DNA of 64,000 bases from Impatiens glandulifera (GCF_907164915.1 NC_061868.1:31090439-31154438); one strand, 5' to 3'; shown: positions 1 through 13,525, numbered from the stretch's first letter. The notes: generated by a model not told the origin, from the sequence alone. Translations and numbers: made by a program.

Positions 1-219
1 ACTTTAGAGAAAAGGCATAGAAGAGAGAGAAAAGAGAGAACGGAAAATGAAGAAATGAAAAAAATTGAGAATTTATATAACGAATTAGGGTTCCGTTGCG
101 ACATGCGACGGGGGTATTTTCATCCGAAAAATGGGAAGCGGTCATTTGCGCAATTTTTATTAGGTGCTGATCATTTGCGCAATTAAAGCCATTATTAGGG
201 TCATTTCATCAAATTTCTA
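1..219. mobile_element. Right end of a foldback/MULE-like element (left end outside window)
   Basis: The last bases of this stretch (about 196-219, AGGGTCATTTCATCAAATTT) match the terminal inverted repeat of the complete element at 48957-49375, whose right end reads GTCATTTCGTCAAATTTCCC. Inside it, CATTTGCGCAATT occurs twice, at about 143 and 171, in the way the 49-kb element repeats 'ggtcacc' modules. The partner end lies outside the window, so type and length cannot be settled. No coding capacity is visible. Confidence 0.45.
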
Positions 220-729
220 TAATCATGTGTAGCACAAGTTATTTCTAATCTTTGCAATAGGATTGTAGATCGTCAGATGAGCGCTCAGATTTCATCCAAC
301 AACAGATCGCGCCAAACCCTCGCTACAACGGATCTAGCACGCAATCGGTCGCACCCGATCAACTAATAGGATAGACTAAACCTGTTAGTCAACCGAGCTG
401 ACCGCGGATGGAACTCCAATGGAACCCAACATTCTGTCACTCAAAACGACGTTATTTCTTTCGTCTTCTTCCCTAGACTCACGATCTTTCCATTATCACG
501 ACTCGTTGGTGCGCGATCTTCTAAAAGTTCTAGCTTCCTCCACAAGCGATCAAATTCATTAAAATTTTCAGCCACGTGCTCCTCTGATCAACACCTACAT
601 TTCTCCCTTATCCTCCAACCTTATTCTATCGTAGATAATGTTGTCACTTGTTGGATAAAACTTTGAAGATAAGATCGCTAGAAGTCAAATTCGTCCTAAA
701 TTATCCCTCCCCGGCCGACCTATGAGTAC

Positions 730-737
730 TATAAATA
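730..737 (+). promoter_or_regulatory. Probable LTR TATA box
   Basis: TATAAATA sits in 'ACTATAAATACTCC'. The homologous LTR at 14971-18096 has a matching TATAAATAC in the corresponding place on the other strand (17141-17148). Conservation of the box between two diverged LTR copies supports its being the element's RNA polymerase II promoter. Confidence 0.5.
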
Positions 738-1757
738 CTCCTCATTGCTCTATGAATCAAATCATCAAAGAACAACCAAAAATTACACACTAAATCAAGC
801 CTTGAAGATTCTGGCCAAGAGTAGTTTTTGTCAAAACTTCCTCCAGAGATCCTAACTTCGACCTGGGCTTCTAAATAGCCTCAAACTCATCCCATGAGTG
901 TTCTCCAAGTGTTAGTATGAATCCAGAAGCTCTATATTTTATTTTGTAATTGAAAATTTGAATTATTTCAAATTTCCCTACTTTGATCGGGTTTGATCTG
1001 TTCTAAGCTTTGACTATGTGATTTCTTTGTTGGGAATCATTATTATATCATGTATGAACTTTTTTATTGAAAGAGAATCGCTCAAATCAACTTGAATCAA
1101 AAAATTAAAAAAAAATTAAGTTTGAAAACTGGATTTTAAAATATTTGTGTTCTTGGTTTAAATTTGGATTTTTTGTTCTAGTTAGTTGTTATACATGTTT
1201 GTTAACATGTTGGAATAATCCCAAACAACTGTAATCACGTTTTGATCATGTTTGATCAAATTGAAAATTTTTAATATTAAGCATAAAACTGGATTTTTAA
1301 AAATTACGTGTTCTTGTTTTTAATCTGGATTTGTTGATCCAATTAGTTGTTATACATGTTTGTTAACATCTTGGGATGAATTTTAAGCAACCGTGGAATC
1401 ACTTTGATCATGTTTGATAAAATCTTGTTTTTGAATTTTTTTGAATTTTGATTCAATCTTCAAAAACTATTTTAATGATGTTATGATGTTCTTGTTTAGG
1501 TTCAGTTCAACTATATTCATTATTTCAATGCTAATGAAATAAAAATCAGACATTGAAATTATCTAATTTAAAAAACTTCAAAATTTGACCAAGAAATGGA
1601 TTTTTGAAATTGATCCTTGTAAAGACTTCAAAGTCATGATTTATGTAAGGGCTTTGTTCTTAATGATCATATGAACTTACTATAGTTTACGTATCATGAT
1701 TTCATGATCACAATCAAAAGTTATTGACTTCTTAAATTTGATTCAAAATAAGAACAC

Positions 1758-2345
1758 ACGGTCCTAAGGTTTTAGCCTAGGACCGGTGATCCTTGGTCAT
1801 GTTCTTCAGCAAGGACCGAGTGAACGAACCTAGGACCGAAAATACAAGAATGAGAAGACGCACTTAGGACCGAGGATCTTAGGAGCGAGTTTTCTAACCC
1901 AAGACCGGTGTTCTTCAGCTAGAACCATGGACCAGGACAGATGTTCTTCAACTAGGACCGTGGACCAGGACCGATGTTCTTCAACTAGGATCGTGGACTA
2001 GAACCAGAGTTCTTCAACTAGGACCGAGCCCTCCTCTTAGCCTAGGACCATTATTTCTAGCATAGGACCGAGCCTTACTTTAACTTAGGATCGAAAGCCT
2101 TTAGCCTAAGACAGATGATTAAGACCAAGCCTCTTAGACCTAGGATTGGTAAACCAAACCCTAGACCTAGGACCGATGTTTCTAACCCTAGGATCGAACC
2201 TTCACATATCCTAGGACCGGTAAACCTAACCTTAACCCTAGACCTAAGACCGAGCCTTCACTCACCTGGGACTAAACCTCCTGAACCCAATTGAGCCTAG
2301 ATCGGCTAAATCAGACCCAAGCCCTAGGACCTTGATCCTAAGGCT
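1758..2345. repeat. Degenerate CTAGGACCG tandem repeat inside the LTR
   Basis: About 590 bp is dominated by irregularly spaced copies of CCTAGGACCG, often followed by A, AG or GTT, at intervals of roughly 15-35 bp. The core holds the palindrome CCTAGG. Many copies are mutated, for example AGGATCG or AAGACCG. The same array in reverse orientation is at 15765-16300, so it belongs to the LTR family and not to the host locus. Confidence 0.75.
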
Positions 2346-3259
2346 TGTTTGGTTCCTCTTTTCAAAATCGAAAATGATTTTTGAGCCAAACCCCATTTTT
2401 AAATGGTATTTCTGATGTCAGAAAATGATTTTCAAATATTTCTGGGATGTCTCCCCAAAGAAAATGTTTTTGCTAAGACATTGTTTGGATACACACTCTA
2501 ACACCTTTCTCTGATACTTTTAGGTTTTGTTAAATCGAAATACCAACGCAACAAGTACACACCCTTCTCTAAATAAGTTTGTACAATTATTTACGCGAGC
2601 TAAACCTATCCTTGTTAGGACCCATGGGCTACTAATTGAAAAAAATAAATGTTGTAAATAAAGTTTATCATAGCCAGATATTTTATTTTCAAGAACCATC
2701 TTTAGGCGGGCGCAGAGGACATAGCGCGGAATCCTTTTTCTGAGCGTAAATAGACAATGAACCCCTTTTCAGAAACTCTAGTATATATATGTTTGTACAC
2801 GTATCATTTTATTGATTTTTATAAAATCACCTGGAGACTCTGATTTTTAAACAAATATTCTTTTAAATTAGTTATGTTTAATTAATTTAAAACCGATTTT
2901 GGCTAAATTGTTGTTTAGCCCCAGATTATTAAAGTTTTAACAAATTATTAATTATTTTTACATAATTAATTTATTCTGATCCAAGTATTATCAAAATCTT
3001 GTAAAAACTAAATGTTTCATTTTAAAAGATGTCTGACACGCAAACTAATGTTGAAACGCACCTAACATCGAGCTTCTACGAGATATTCCCCTCATATTGC
3101 CATACAGCGCCTTGGCACGCGTGCTAAGTTATGAGACGGGAGATAAATCGCGGGGGGTTTGTCATTACAACACTTATGTGAGGAAAGGAAACACATGTTT
3201 ATAGAAAACAATATCCATTTTGATAATTATTTTCTAGAATCACGATCATATGTGTTATG

Positions 3260-4960
3260 CCTTTTTCCCATCATTATATCCCAAGAAAATTTATTTGAGA
3301 CTCTCGAATCAAACTTATATTTATATGTGTGATGATTCGCAACATAACATAAACATTCAAAAAAACTCGAATACTTGAATAATCTGGTTCATGACCATAT
3401 ATCATTTAAATGGTGTTTTCCACTTAAGAATCATAGTGGGCAATATGTTTATAAGAAATGTGGCCATAAGATTTGAGAGTGAGTGGGATTTAGATGGCAA
3501 TTTAGATTCAAACATCAATGCTCGAGCAACTTGAACCAAATGCTTGTGTTTACGCTCCACTACATCATTCTATTGTGGAGTATATACACAAGTCTTTTAA
3601 TGTATAATTTCATAAGATTGAAACAAATTTTGAAATTCAACACTTATGAATTCACTCCCATTGTCTGTTCAAATTGTTTTAAGAAACTGATTTTTAACAA
3701 AAAAAAAAAAATCAAAAAATCTTTTAGAATATTGACCACTTGACAATTATTTGCAATTAAGAAATTCCAAGTGCATGGACTATAGTCATCTACTATAGTA
3801 AACATAAATAAGGTGTTTGTGAAGCAAGGTTCACTGTAAGACCCTCAAAAATCCACATTAATAAGCTGGAAAAGGAATTCAGATTTATTTTGACTCAATG
3901 AAAGTTTGATCTTATGTTGTTTAGTCTTAGGATAGATTTCACATTGCAATTAAGAAAGTTTAAGTGCATGGGCAATATTCATCTACTATATTAAACATAA
4001 ACGTGGTGTTTGTGAAATAAGGTTCACGATAAGACCCTTAAAATCCATAATAATAAGCTGGAAAAGGAATTCAGATTTATTTTGACTCACTGAAAATTTG
4101 ATCTTATTGTTTAGTCTTAGGATAGATTTCACATATCTGAATAACTAGTTGTTCAGTTTGAAATTTTGAAATGAATAGAAAACGCTTTAACACATAAACT
4201 AAAGAATGACCAAGATGTTTATGCCAAATTTAAGCAACAACATTTGCATTAGAATTCAAACTATTAAACGAAAAACTCTATGACGGATGCATGAGTTATC
4301 CTTTTGGTTATTGAAGTTAGAATAGTCTAAAACATAGAGATTTCCCTAATTTCTTCCAACAATCAATATTTTTTTCTTCTCAAGTCCTGCAACAAACATT
4401 TAATTGTGAAGAAGGTTAATGACAAGTGACAATCCTTAACAATTTGAAAACCAATATTATGTTATATTTGAAATCTGGTATGTATAAGAAATCTATTAGG
4501 ATCAATTAGGGATGGACTCTCACTAAACCCATTTGTTTCACTATTTTAAAAGATCCATCATGTGGTGGATAGGAGAAAAATGACTGATAATTCTAAAGTT
4601 ATGTATCATTCTTAAATTAAAACATACATGTTTACTAGCTCTGGCATTTATAATCCATGAATCATATAATTATTTATTGAAAAAACATATAAGAATGAAC
4701 AAAGTTAACCCGATTTCCTTTGAGTGTTCATAATCTTCTGTTTTGAATGAGCACAATAAATTCAATTGGTGGATCATCAACCTTCTTCCCAATATTAATT
4801 GAGGAATCAGCCATATTAACTTTGTTTTTTCTCTTTCACATTTATATCCCTATAGGCTTTTGTACCAGTTTAGAAATCTCGAAAATTTTAATCTAAATTT
4901 ATGAATGAGCCAAATCTAAATCACAGTGGAAAGCTAGCTGCACTTCACATTGCGCAGAAT
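3260..4960 (-). pseudogene. Ty1/copia integrase fragment, decayed
   Basis: Read on the minus strand, 3490-3840 gives a broken copia integrase core. Recognisable pieces are FTIVDDYS, a QTMGVNS remnant of the usual RSDNGxEF block, and 'VYILHNRMM.WSVN', corresponding to the family's TPQQNGVVERK. Several stops and frame changes break it. The catalytic Asp residue is present in VDDYS, but the second block has lost its DNG. The region to about 4960 is probably upstream pol sequence and is too decayed to assign. No LTR of this element was recognised. It is an old, dead copy lying downstream of the anthranilate synthase gene. Confidence 0.6.
3750..4132. repeat. Tandem duplication of about 190 bp within the copia fragment
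   Basis: The block beginning GCAATTAAGAAA at about 3753 is repeated directly at about 3945. Both copies contain 'AGTGCATGG', 'AGCTGGAAAAGGAATTCAG' and 'TTAGTCTTAGGATAGATTT'. The copies differ by scattered substitutions and small indels. The duplication covers the start of the integrase core and happened within the dead element. Confidence 0.8.
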
Positions 4961-6514
4961 CTACAAAATATTACCTCAGTGATATCTTCTATCCATGTGA
5001 GAATTAAACCAAACTAACAACTTTTGTAGATTCATATTGAGGTCCTTGTCCAATTAACAGAAAATTAGTTGCATGTTATTGTGTGAAGGTAGGTAATTCA
5101 ATTATTAATGGAAAATAAAAAAAATAAAAAAACAATTTACTGCTTCTATGTCAACGGCAAAAAAATTAAATACTACAGTCTAATTGCTACCGTGTCTGAA
5201 TCAATGGATTTCATCCCATTTTCTAGCCTAGCGACAATAAAATGTGGATATTAACCTTAAGTTCCTGGTTTCAAGCCCGTCAAAGGTAAATTATGCACCT
5301 GATGAAGTGGTTTAATGTAAAATTTAATTTTTTTATAAAAAAATATCTTTGAAATTGATTGTCATCCGGTGGGTGTATATGGATATTGTTTTATCAAATT
5401 AATTAATGTTTTCACTATGAATCAAATTTTAATTTTTTTTAAAACTCTTGATTTTCCAACATTTGAACATCTCAAATTAAAATGTATATTTTCTATTTAG
5501 TTAATTTGAATTATTTTAATATCGTGTTATGTTGTAAATCTTTTTTATTTATGAAATTTTTAACTTTATGAGAATGGTTTTATACTTTGTCTAATTATAG
5601 ATGTTTCCTAAATTTCATGCTTATTGTTCTATGCTATCTCTCAAGAGTCAAGTGTCAACCTCATCTTTATTTGTTATTGATATTCGGACCTCCGTTAATC
5701 TTCCCCATATAATCTAAATGTCACTTATAATTAAAAATTAGTATTATCTTTATAAATAAAAGTCTCTTGGAGGTTATTGTATAAAAATTGACTCAATCAT
5801 TTGAAAATGTCTCAATCAAACAATAAAAATCTCTTAATGACAAGTTTTAAATGCTTTATTATAAATTATTCTTATGCAAAAACAGCATAATTTTAAATCA
5901 TATATGTCTAAAATGAATGAAAAATAGTCTTTGAGTTGATTACCAAAATTTAGTTGAATATTAACATTTAGTGAGCCTAATTTTGATGCAAAATAAAAGT
6001 AGTCCACTCACAAAGAAAAAGAAAATGCTCAATTGTTTTCATTATTTCCCTATATAATGGACATGTTGGGCACTAGACCATCATACATTTGAAGTTTGAA
6101 CAACCTACTTTGGCCTTGATTATAAGTAAAGAAGAAGAATGGTGCAAAACAACTATGCATAAGTGATGCATTCATAGTTGGAGGACTTGAATAAATTTTT
6201 ACTTATGAATTTACTTTACATATTTAGAATGCAAATCCATATACATTTTGTGTGTTTGAACCCTTTTTAGTTGAAAAGTAAAAACAAGTAAAGAGACAAA
6301 TAACTATTTGAATTCTTATGTCAATATATAAGAAAATGTTTTGTTTCCAAATCTTGAAGCATAACACAGAAATGGAAATATGAAAGAACAAGAAGATTCA
6401 TGAAGTTTGTAAACATTATTCCATTTTATATAAACCAGGAAGCAACAATATATATACCTATGCAGGTTTATTGATTTCTTTGTTTAAAAAACAAGGTATG
6501 CAACAACAAAGAGT
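4961..6514. other. Intergenic, AT-rich; possible SINE-like piece
   Basis: No coding region is recognised. At about 5222-5285 'TAGCCTAGCGACA' followed some 40 bases later by 'GGTTTCAAGCCC' resembles the A and B boxes of a tRNA-derived SINE, weakly. The 3' untranslated region and polyadenylation region of the anthranilate synthase gene should lie at the right edge, below 6515 on the minus strand. Confidence 0.35.
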
Positions 6515-9505
6515 CTAATCTTTATTAACAAAGGCTGATTCGGCCAAATCAATGGCTCGAGAGAGACCCGCAGCCTTGTTCTCACACTCCTTTTGCTCAT
6601 CATCAGGGTCGCTATCTGCCACAATCCCAGCCCCAGCCTGAAGGTAAGCCACCCATTCTTGTCTATTCTTTCGATCCTTGTATGAGTACATTGTGTCATA
6701 ACGCCCTCCAGTTGGGAAAACAATTGTTCTTAAGGTTAACGCGATATCCATGTCCCCTGTGAAGGAAATTCCACCAAATCCACCCGCATAAGGTCCTCTT
6801 CTGTTTGCTTCCAGCTTATCAATCAACTCCATTGCTTTCACCTTACAAAACACAAAAAAAAAGTATTATAATTACAGAGAATCATCTAAACAGAGCAAGC
6901 AAAATTTGTAAGAGATTGAAGGCGATGAATTATTCTAACCTTTGGTGCTCCACTAACAGTTCCCACAGGCAATGCAGCACGAAGCACATCCCAGCAATTT
7001 AGGTTATCCAGCAATTCACCGCTAACCTAAAAAAATAAGAAACAAACAAACAAAGACAAGTGTTATGTCAATTTTAAGATAGGACTAAAATGTGAAATTA
7101 AATTTAGAGCAAAAAAGTCCTCACAGTAGAGCTGATGTGCATCACATGAGAATAGCGTTCGACATTCATAAGTTTTTCCACATTCACAGAGCCAGATTTC
7201 GACACCTTCCCCACATCATTGCGTCCCAAGTCTACAAGCATGGTGTGCTCTGCACATTGTTTTTCATTCTGTAGCAGCTGAATTTCTAACAACTCATCTT
7301 CTTCAACTGTTCTCCCTCTTTTGCTTGTACCAGCCAGTGGACGATTAATAATCTTGTTATTTTTTACCCGCGTAAGGATTTCTGGACTTGAGGCAACCAT
7401 CACGCAGCCTCTAGCCTAATAACATGGAGAAGATCTCTTATAAATCCATGGTAAAGGAATGTGATACAAGCTTAGAATTTTCTGAAAAAAACCAGACCTG
7501 TATGTAACTCATAAATGGACTTGGATTCACAACTCTCAAAGCTCTATAGACTTCAAAAGGATCAGCAAATGTCCTTCGTTCAAAGCGCTGACTCAATACT
7601 ATTTGGAAAATATCCCCTGCAAGAATATGTTCCTTTGCTTGCAATACTGCATTCTTGTAGTTATCACCGGTCATGTTTGACTTCTTCAAAGATGGGCCAA
7701 AATGGTTAGTGTACAAGTCCACAGAGCCAGGGGATAGTCTTGGGCTATCAAATTAAGAGTAAATAGTTAAGGAGATAAACATTTTACAAAAAATTAGTCA
7801 ACAAATAGTGGAGTCACTTACGGATCAACATCTTGCACCTTTGATGCCAACATTTCTAGCCGTTTATTTCCATCCTCATATGCCTCCTCAATAGAAGTGT
7901 AGTTGTCGAGCTTAACCCAATGGATTGCATATACTTTCTATGGATAACACAGACATCCAAATTCCTGAATTAGAAATTTCATAATAAAAAGGATACTCAT
8001 AATTTAAGCTCAAAGTGAAGCCGAGAAGCAGTCAAATGTTATCTGCATGGCTAAAGATTACCTTCTCTACATGATCAAACACAATGACATCATGATACAA
8101 TCCTAAATGAATATCTGCAAGATTCCTGTCATCCTTTGGTGCCATAGCGAAAGGAAGTTTTTTCTTCTCAACAAAACGGACTGTGTCATATGAGAAGTAA
8201 CCAACCCAACCACCTGTTCAAGGTAAAGGATGACGATTCTTAGGATTCTTAGCATTATTTGAAAGCTACCTTTACAATTACACTTGCTATCAACTTAAAT
8301 GATATGCTACACCAGTATTTGCAGTGAACCAACATCTATTATGTTATCATAAGAAATTTCGTTGAAACTGCAACCATAAGTGAATAATATTTAAAATAAG
8401 TAGTACCAATAATTCCAAATAAAACATCAGAATATGTTTACTCATTATCCAAACAGTACTTGACATAGGTTCAATGAGCTTGGAAATAATATAAGCCATG
8501 TTCTTTGTCATACATATATACTAATAAAAAGAATTGGGGATTTTTGTTTTTGTTTGTAAAGCATGGTCAACATTGGCATCCAAATATTGAAATGCTTCAA
8601 CCTTGGAATCAGATCATACTACAATCAACCTCTCCACATGGGTATAAGGAGTAATTCAGAAGAAATTACCACAAAATGCATTAGGAAGTTCATCAATAAG
8701 TAGAGGTCTCCAATCCTCTGAAATGCTTTTTGGAATAGTCATTGGATCATCGACGACCTTTTCGGTAATACATCCCTTCTCATGGTCCACAATTGTAACA
8801 TTGTTCTCTTTGGCAACTATTTCCATCGATGGTTGAGCGCCAACGACACTATAACGACCCTGAAACAATCCGACTTCTCATATGAATAGGAGACCAAGAA
8901 GAATCAATTGTGAATATAATCAAAATAAGAAATTATGATAAGGACTCACAACACTTGAAACACGGAAACCAGGCTCCACAGACTCAAACAGAAAGCTCGG
9001 GGCATCATGGTCACCTTTTGGGACCAAACATCGGTAAGCCAGTACCGGGGTCAAATGATCGGAGAATATACATTTTTGTAGCGGAATTAAGTTCCCTTTC
9101 CTTGACGCCTCAACAAACTTCTTCTCTTCATCCCCAACTGAACAAACACAATGAAATTAACATCAAAGTCTAGACAAATATCTTTCACTCCATAGAAATC
9201 AACAATAAAGAGTGTTATGCACCCAAATCCTTCTTTTAAATCCTGGAAAATTCATTAGCAAATTAATGCAGACCAATCAAACAACACCCAAATTTTTATT
9301 TTCGACCAATTCACATGTCTATAAACAAATAAAGTGATAGATATATAGTAGATATAGATGTTCAGAGAAAAGAGTAACCGAGAGAAGAAGATTGGACAGC
9401 GCAACAATGGGGAGTAATGACACAGCTAAGCGAGCTCGAGCTTCTAGGAGAAATAGTGACAATGGTGAACGGAGTCATGCGGTGAGAGAGTCCTAGAGTC
9501 TGCAT
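6515..9505 (-). CDS. ASA: Anthranilate synthase alpha subunit, plastid (9 exons)
   Basis: Catalyses chorismate plus glutamine (via the beta subunit) to anthranilate, the first committed step of tryptophan synthesis in plastids. Coding exons on the minus strand are 9505-9379, 9137-8950, 8859-8670, 8213-8062, 7937-7822, 7744-7498, 7415-7125, 7026-6940 and 6841-6515. All introns are GT-AG; the spliced length is 1725 nt, giving 574 residues, close to the family's usual size. Residues 1-42 are Ser/Thr-rich and look like a transit peptide. The N-terminal regulatory domain includes FLFESVEP (91-98) and [10 protein letters not shown] (106-115), the region tied to tryptophan feedback in this family. 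The chorismate-binding domain includes NPSPFMSY (about 330-337), LAGTSKRG (366-373), the AEH histidine (396), [10 protein letters not shown] (400-409), GTVSGAPK (458-465) and [11 protein letters not shown] (485-495). It ends [10 protein letters not shown]. No frameshift or stop is seen; it looks intact. The first ATG is chosen because the following peptide fits a transit peptide; a second Met is at residue 10. Confidence 0.95.
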
Positions 9506-9593
9506 TGTGAAAACGTACAATTGGAGAAGAAGACCGACAGGAAAACAATAACCGGAGGCGATATTTCCGATTCTATTCCTGTTCTTTCTTTCA

Positions 9594-9605
9594 CTATATT
9601 ATATT
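9594..9605 (-). promoter_or_regulatory. Possible TATA box of the ASA gene
   Basis: On the minus strand the sequence GAATATAATATAGTG lies roughly 90-100 bases upstream of the ASA start codon, followed by a short leader rich in CT. Position and composition fit a plant TATA box. The surrounding DNA is AT-rich, so chance occurrence is possible. Confidence 0.35.
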
Positions 9606-12600
9606 CACTTTGTTTCTGGTTCATAAAACATCTGCATTATAAATTTATTATATAAGAGTCAAAAGTAAAAGTAAATTAAATGATTTTATATTCATAATAA
9701 TATTTATTTTTGTTCGAAACAAATTCAATCTTATCTTATCCTATGATTTTTTTTTATATATTCTATCTTATTAAAAAGATATATTAATATGGTTAGTGTA
9801 GACTCAATACAATAATATTTGATAAAATTATAACATCAATAAAATAATTTCAATAAATTTATTAAATAATATAATTTTTTGACACATATAGGTCCCAAAC
9901 TTATATAAAATAATAATATACTATTTTTTTTTTTAATTTAGAGCCTTAATGAAATATGAATCCACCCTTCTATATTTTGTATGAAAATTTATATTCATTT
10001 AAATCTAATCTCTCACTTTTTGCAAAGCTTTATAAAATTGTGGAGTGCAAAGTTTTATAGATTTGTGTCGTTTGGCATCAAGTTTCATCAAATCAGTCGA
10101 GAGATATTCTGATGATCGTTTAATTGTATTCGATAATGTCGCTTGACTAATCTAGATGTTAAATTTTTAGAAATTCATTTTTGTAGCTCTTTTTGAGACG
10201 AAGTTGAATTCTCGCTTTTATACTTTATGCATTTTACATGTCATGATTATATGTTTCACCCTTTGAGATGCGAAATCATTAGAGATTAATACAACAAGAA
10301 AAAATAGAATAGTATATAAGATTGATTAGAGAAGAAAAGAATATATAAGTGTAGTAGAAGATTGTGTCATGTATGTATGTACTTGAAGATTAATATTTTG
10401 AGATGAAAATCATCCTACAACATAGGATATTACACCATTTATAGTATATATTAAATGACTTTGAGAATATAGAAAAAGTTTTATAATTAACTATATTTTA
10501 ACCACTTATCAAATAAATAAACTCCACTATGTCAAATTTGAATTTTGAAATTCAACCACATTTAACAAAATTATATTTTATTATTATACATGTAAAATAA
10601 TAAATTGTTATTTTATGGATTAAATAATATTTTGATAATATAATATTTTTTAGCTAGTTCAAGGTTATTATTTTATAGAGAGTTATTGTATACCTAAAAT
10701 TTTTTTAATTAATTTTAAATATAAAAACATATATGGTTTATGTTTCTATTTTATTCTGGCTAAAATTTAATAAAGAATTCAGAGGAAGAATTGTATTAGT
10801 TTTTTTTAATGAATAATCATGTTTAAAAAATTCAAAGATTGTCGGAAAAGGTAGATTAATTTATTCTTATCATACAAAAATAATAAAAAATGAATTATAA
10901 TATTGTCATGGATTGTTATAATCTTGTAATATATAAAAATTTATGTAATCTTTTCATTTGAGAAGGGAAAAGTAAAATTTTACCTAAACTGAATTAATGG
11001 TCCCTTAAAGGTTTTTTTATTGTATTTTATTTTTAACTCAATTTTATAAAATTTAAAAAAAAAAAAATTATTGTTGAATGACTAAAATATCTCAATTTTT
11101 TTTATTTTAAAAAATAATTACATAAAGAATAATATTAATATTTTAATAGATAAAAGAATTATAAAATGAATGAAGTGAGTGTTGAAGATATGGTTGAGTT
11201 TTGAGATGAAATCTTAAAAAAAAAAAAAACCATAAATGAAACACGATTTTAAAATGTTATTTAATTAACACCAAATTAAAAATGATAGAAATTTATAATA
11301 TATAATAATTATATTATTTTATTACTTAGAATTAAAGTTTTTACACATAATAAATGAACCCACCATCACAAGTACATCAAATGATAAACAATTAATAATC
11401 TTACCAATTAAGACTTAAGAAGTCTCAATCAAAACACTTGAATTGAATTGTATAAAAAACAATTATGCTTATATTCTCCAAATATTAGTTAAATTCTCTT
11501 AATTCTCTTTGCTAATATTTTCCAATTATTCCTTAAAATGCTCATAAAATAAATCCATCACATCGTTCACAAGCCTTGATCACATGTGATTAATTTAGTT
11601 TTATTCTAATCTTCATAAAAAAGAATAAAATAAAATGAGACTCAAAGAATATAATTTACTTATATTTCCAATTTAATTCCTTTTTGAAATGCATGTAAGG
11701 ATAAATTAGTGTCTTCATTCTTCTCTCATAAACATAAAGCTTTAATTTAAGTTTTATGATCATAAAAGGTATAGTTTTTTATTTAAAACATGTCTTCTAA
11801 AGCAAGTAATTATGCTTATATTATATTATATTATATTCTATTATCATGACATAAAATAAAATAAATTTTGTAAATATATTATCAAAATAATTTGATGACT
11901 GTGATTAAAAAGTTAATGAACAACCATGTAAACAGTTGTTCAACATGAAATTGATCAACTATTTTAAATACAATCCTACTACAACAGTACAACTTACACA
12001 TAATATCAAAATAGGCATATTAAATAAAGTTGCAATAAACATCAATATCATAGGTTAGTTACCTACAAGAAATACCAATAAAAATTTGGTAAATTGTACA
12101 ATAACTTTTAATGAAGGTTGAAATCATGGATTTATGTCAATTAGAAACTAGAGAAGCTAATATTTTATGCTAGTGTTCTTGAATGAAACATTTAAAAAAA
12201 GTTTCAAGCTTAGCTAATTAATGTTATCTTTATGAGAATGTGTCTATGCGATGTACATATTGTTTTAGATATAAAGGTGAAACGAAGAAGGTGGTTAGTC
12301 ATCGGAAAAAAAAATTATAGAATCACACCTATTTAAGAACAAAGAAGAATAAAGGGAGAAGTAATCCGTGATTTTGGGTGGGCAAAGTAAGCAACTCATT
12401 CGGAAACTCACTAGGGTAGCTTTGTCAAAATGCCTTACCTAATCATTTTTAGGTTTTATGTTCGGTTTTTACTAGGAGAATCTTGATTAAACGAAATAAA
12501 TCTTAATTAAACGAAATAAATTCAAATAAAAAACTGTGTAATAATATTAGGAATCTTAGAGGCTTCTAAATAATATAGAATTGATAAAAAGAAGTGTGTT

Positions 12601-12795
12601 TTTTTAATACATAGGTATGATTAATCTAAAATTTTATCAATTTTTAATTTTATTTATCTATACATTTATTTAACTAATTTGAAATTATATAAATCATACA
12701 CAAAATCAAGCTATATTTAATTTAGGTTTTATTATTATTATTATTATTAATCAATCATACTCGTTTAACACTAAAAACAACAAAATAATATGTTA
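9606..12795. other. Gene-free AT-rich stretch upstream of ASA
   Basis: No gene, long ORF or recognisable element end is seen in about 3.2 kb. There are only AT-rich runs, a short TTATA/TATTA simple repeat near 11818-11840 and a duplicated 'TTAATTAAACGAAATAAAT' phrase at about 12487 and 12508. The phrase 'TTTAATTTAGGTTTTATTATTATT' at about 12716 recurs near 13690, flanking the hAT element. The proximal few hundred bases should contain the ASA promoter. Confidence 0.5.
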
Positions 12796-12803
12796 CTTTC
12801 GAC

Positions 12804-13517
12804 TAGGGTGGTAAATGAATCAAATACTTTTGATTCGATTCGGTATTCGTATTTGAATTTTGATATTCGTATTCGTAATTTTGTGATTCGAATTCGAATA
12901 AAAATATTCGATTCGATTTGACTAATAAACGAATACGAATACAAAATCAAGATATTCGATTCGGTATTCGCTAATATTTGATTAAATATTCGATTATATA
13001 TATATACCGTTTTATTAATTTTAATTTTATAAATATTATTTATTCTAAAACCCTATTACATATATACATTTCTTCGGTTGAAAACTTGAAACTCACATTT
13101 CTTCGGTGATTTACAAACCACTTTAATGAAATGTTCTTTTGATAACTATTATTTATGTTATATTACGCGAAAGTTTAATTAATGGCTTGCATTGCATTGT
13201 ATTGGAAGTTGAATATTGAAATCGTAATTTGACATTATTATTTAACTTTTATTGAGTAATTTTATTGAATATTGTTATATATTATGTAAAAATATTAATT
13301 TTCAAATTTTCGAATAAATTGTATAAAATATGTTTTAAAAAAATCGAATCAAATACTCGAATCGGATCGAATAATACGAATATAAATTTCAAATCGAATA
13401 CGAATCACATTAATTATTCGAAAAAATTTCGAATACGAATACGAATATTCGAATAGTTTCACGAATACGAATCGAATACAGTAATATTCGCTTCGATTTG
13501 ATTCGTTTACAACCATA
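12804..13517. mobile_element. hAT-type non-autonomous transposon, 714 bp, 8-bp TSD
   Basis: The ends TAGGGTGGTAAATGAATC and GATTCGTTTACAACCATA are imperfect inverted repeats. The element is flanked by identical 8-bp copies CTTTCGAC at 12796-12803 and 13518-13525, the size typical of hAT insertions. Subterminal regions are packed with GAATACGAAT / ATTCGTATTCG units in both orientations. No transposase is encoded. Confidence 0.85.
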
Positions 13518-13525
13518 CTTTCGAC

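Larger units (their letters stand above)
226..3171 (+). mobile_element. Tat-like LTR or LTR fragment, plus orientation
   Basis: This stretch is similar, in reverse orientation, to the LTR at 14971-18096. Shared landmarks in order are a TATAAATAC box (730 here, 17148 there on the minus strand), an array of CTAGGACCG units, the phrase 'GGCTTGTTTGGTTCC' after the array, a TCTGACACGCAAAC block (3032 here, about 15062 there) and an ATTACAACA-like end. No primer-binding leader follows 3171 and no gag follows, so it is a solo LTR, a truncated copy or a rearranged fragment. The left boundary is uncertain because upstream homology fades and I found no target duplication. Confidence 0.5.

Noticed and set aside
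6805..9173. Plus-strand ORFs overlapping the ASA gene
   Set aside because: They are antisense shadows crossing intron-exon borders; the minus-strand exons give a continuous conserved protein.
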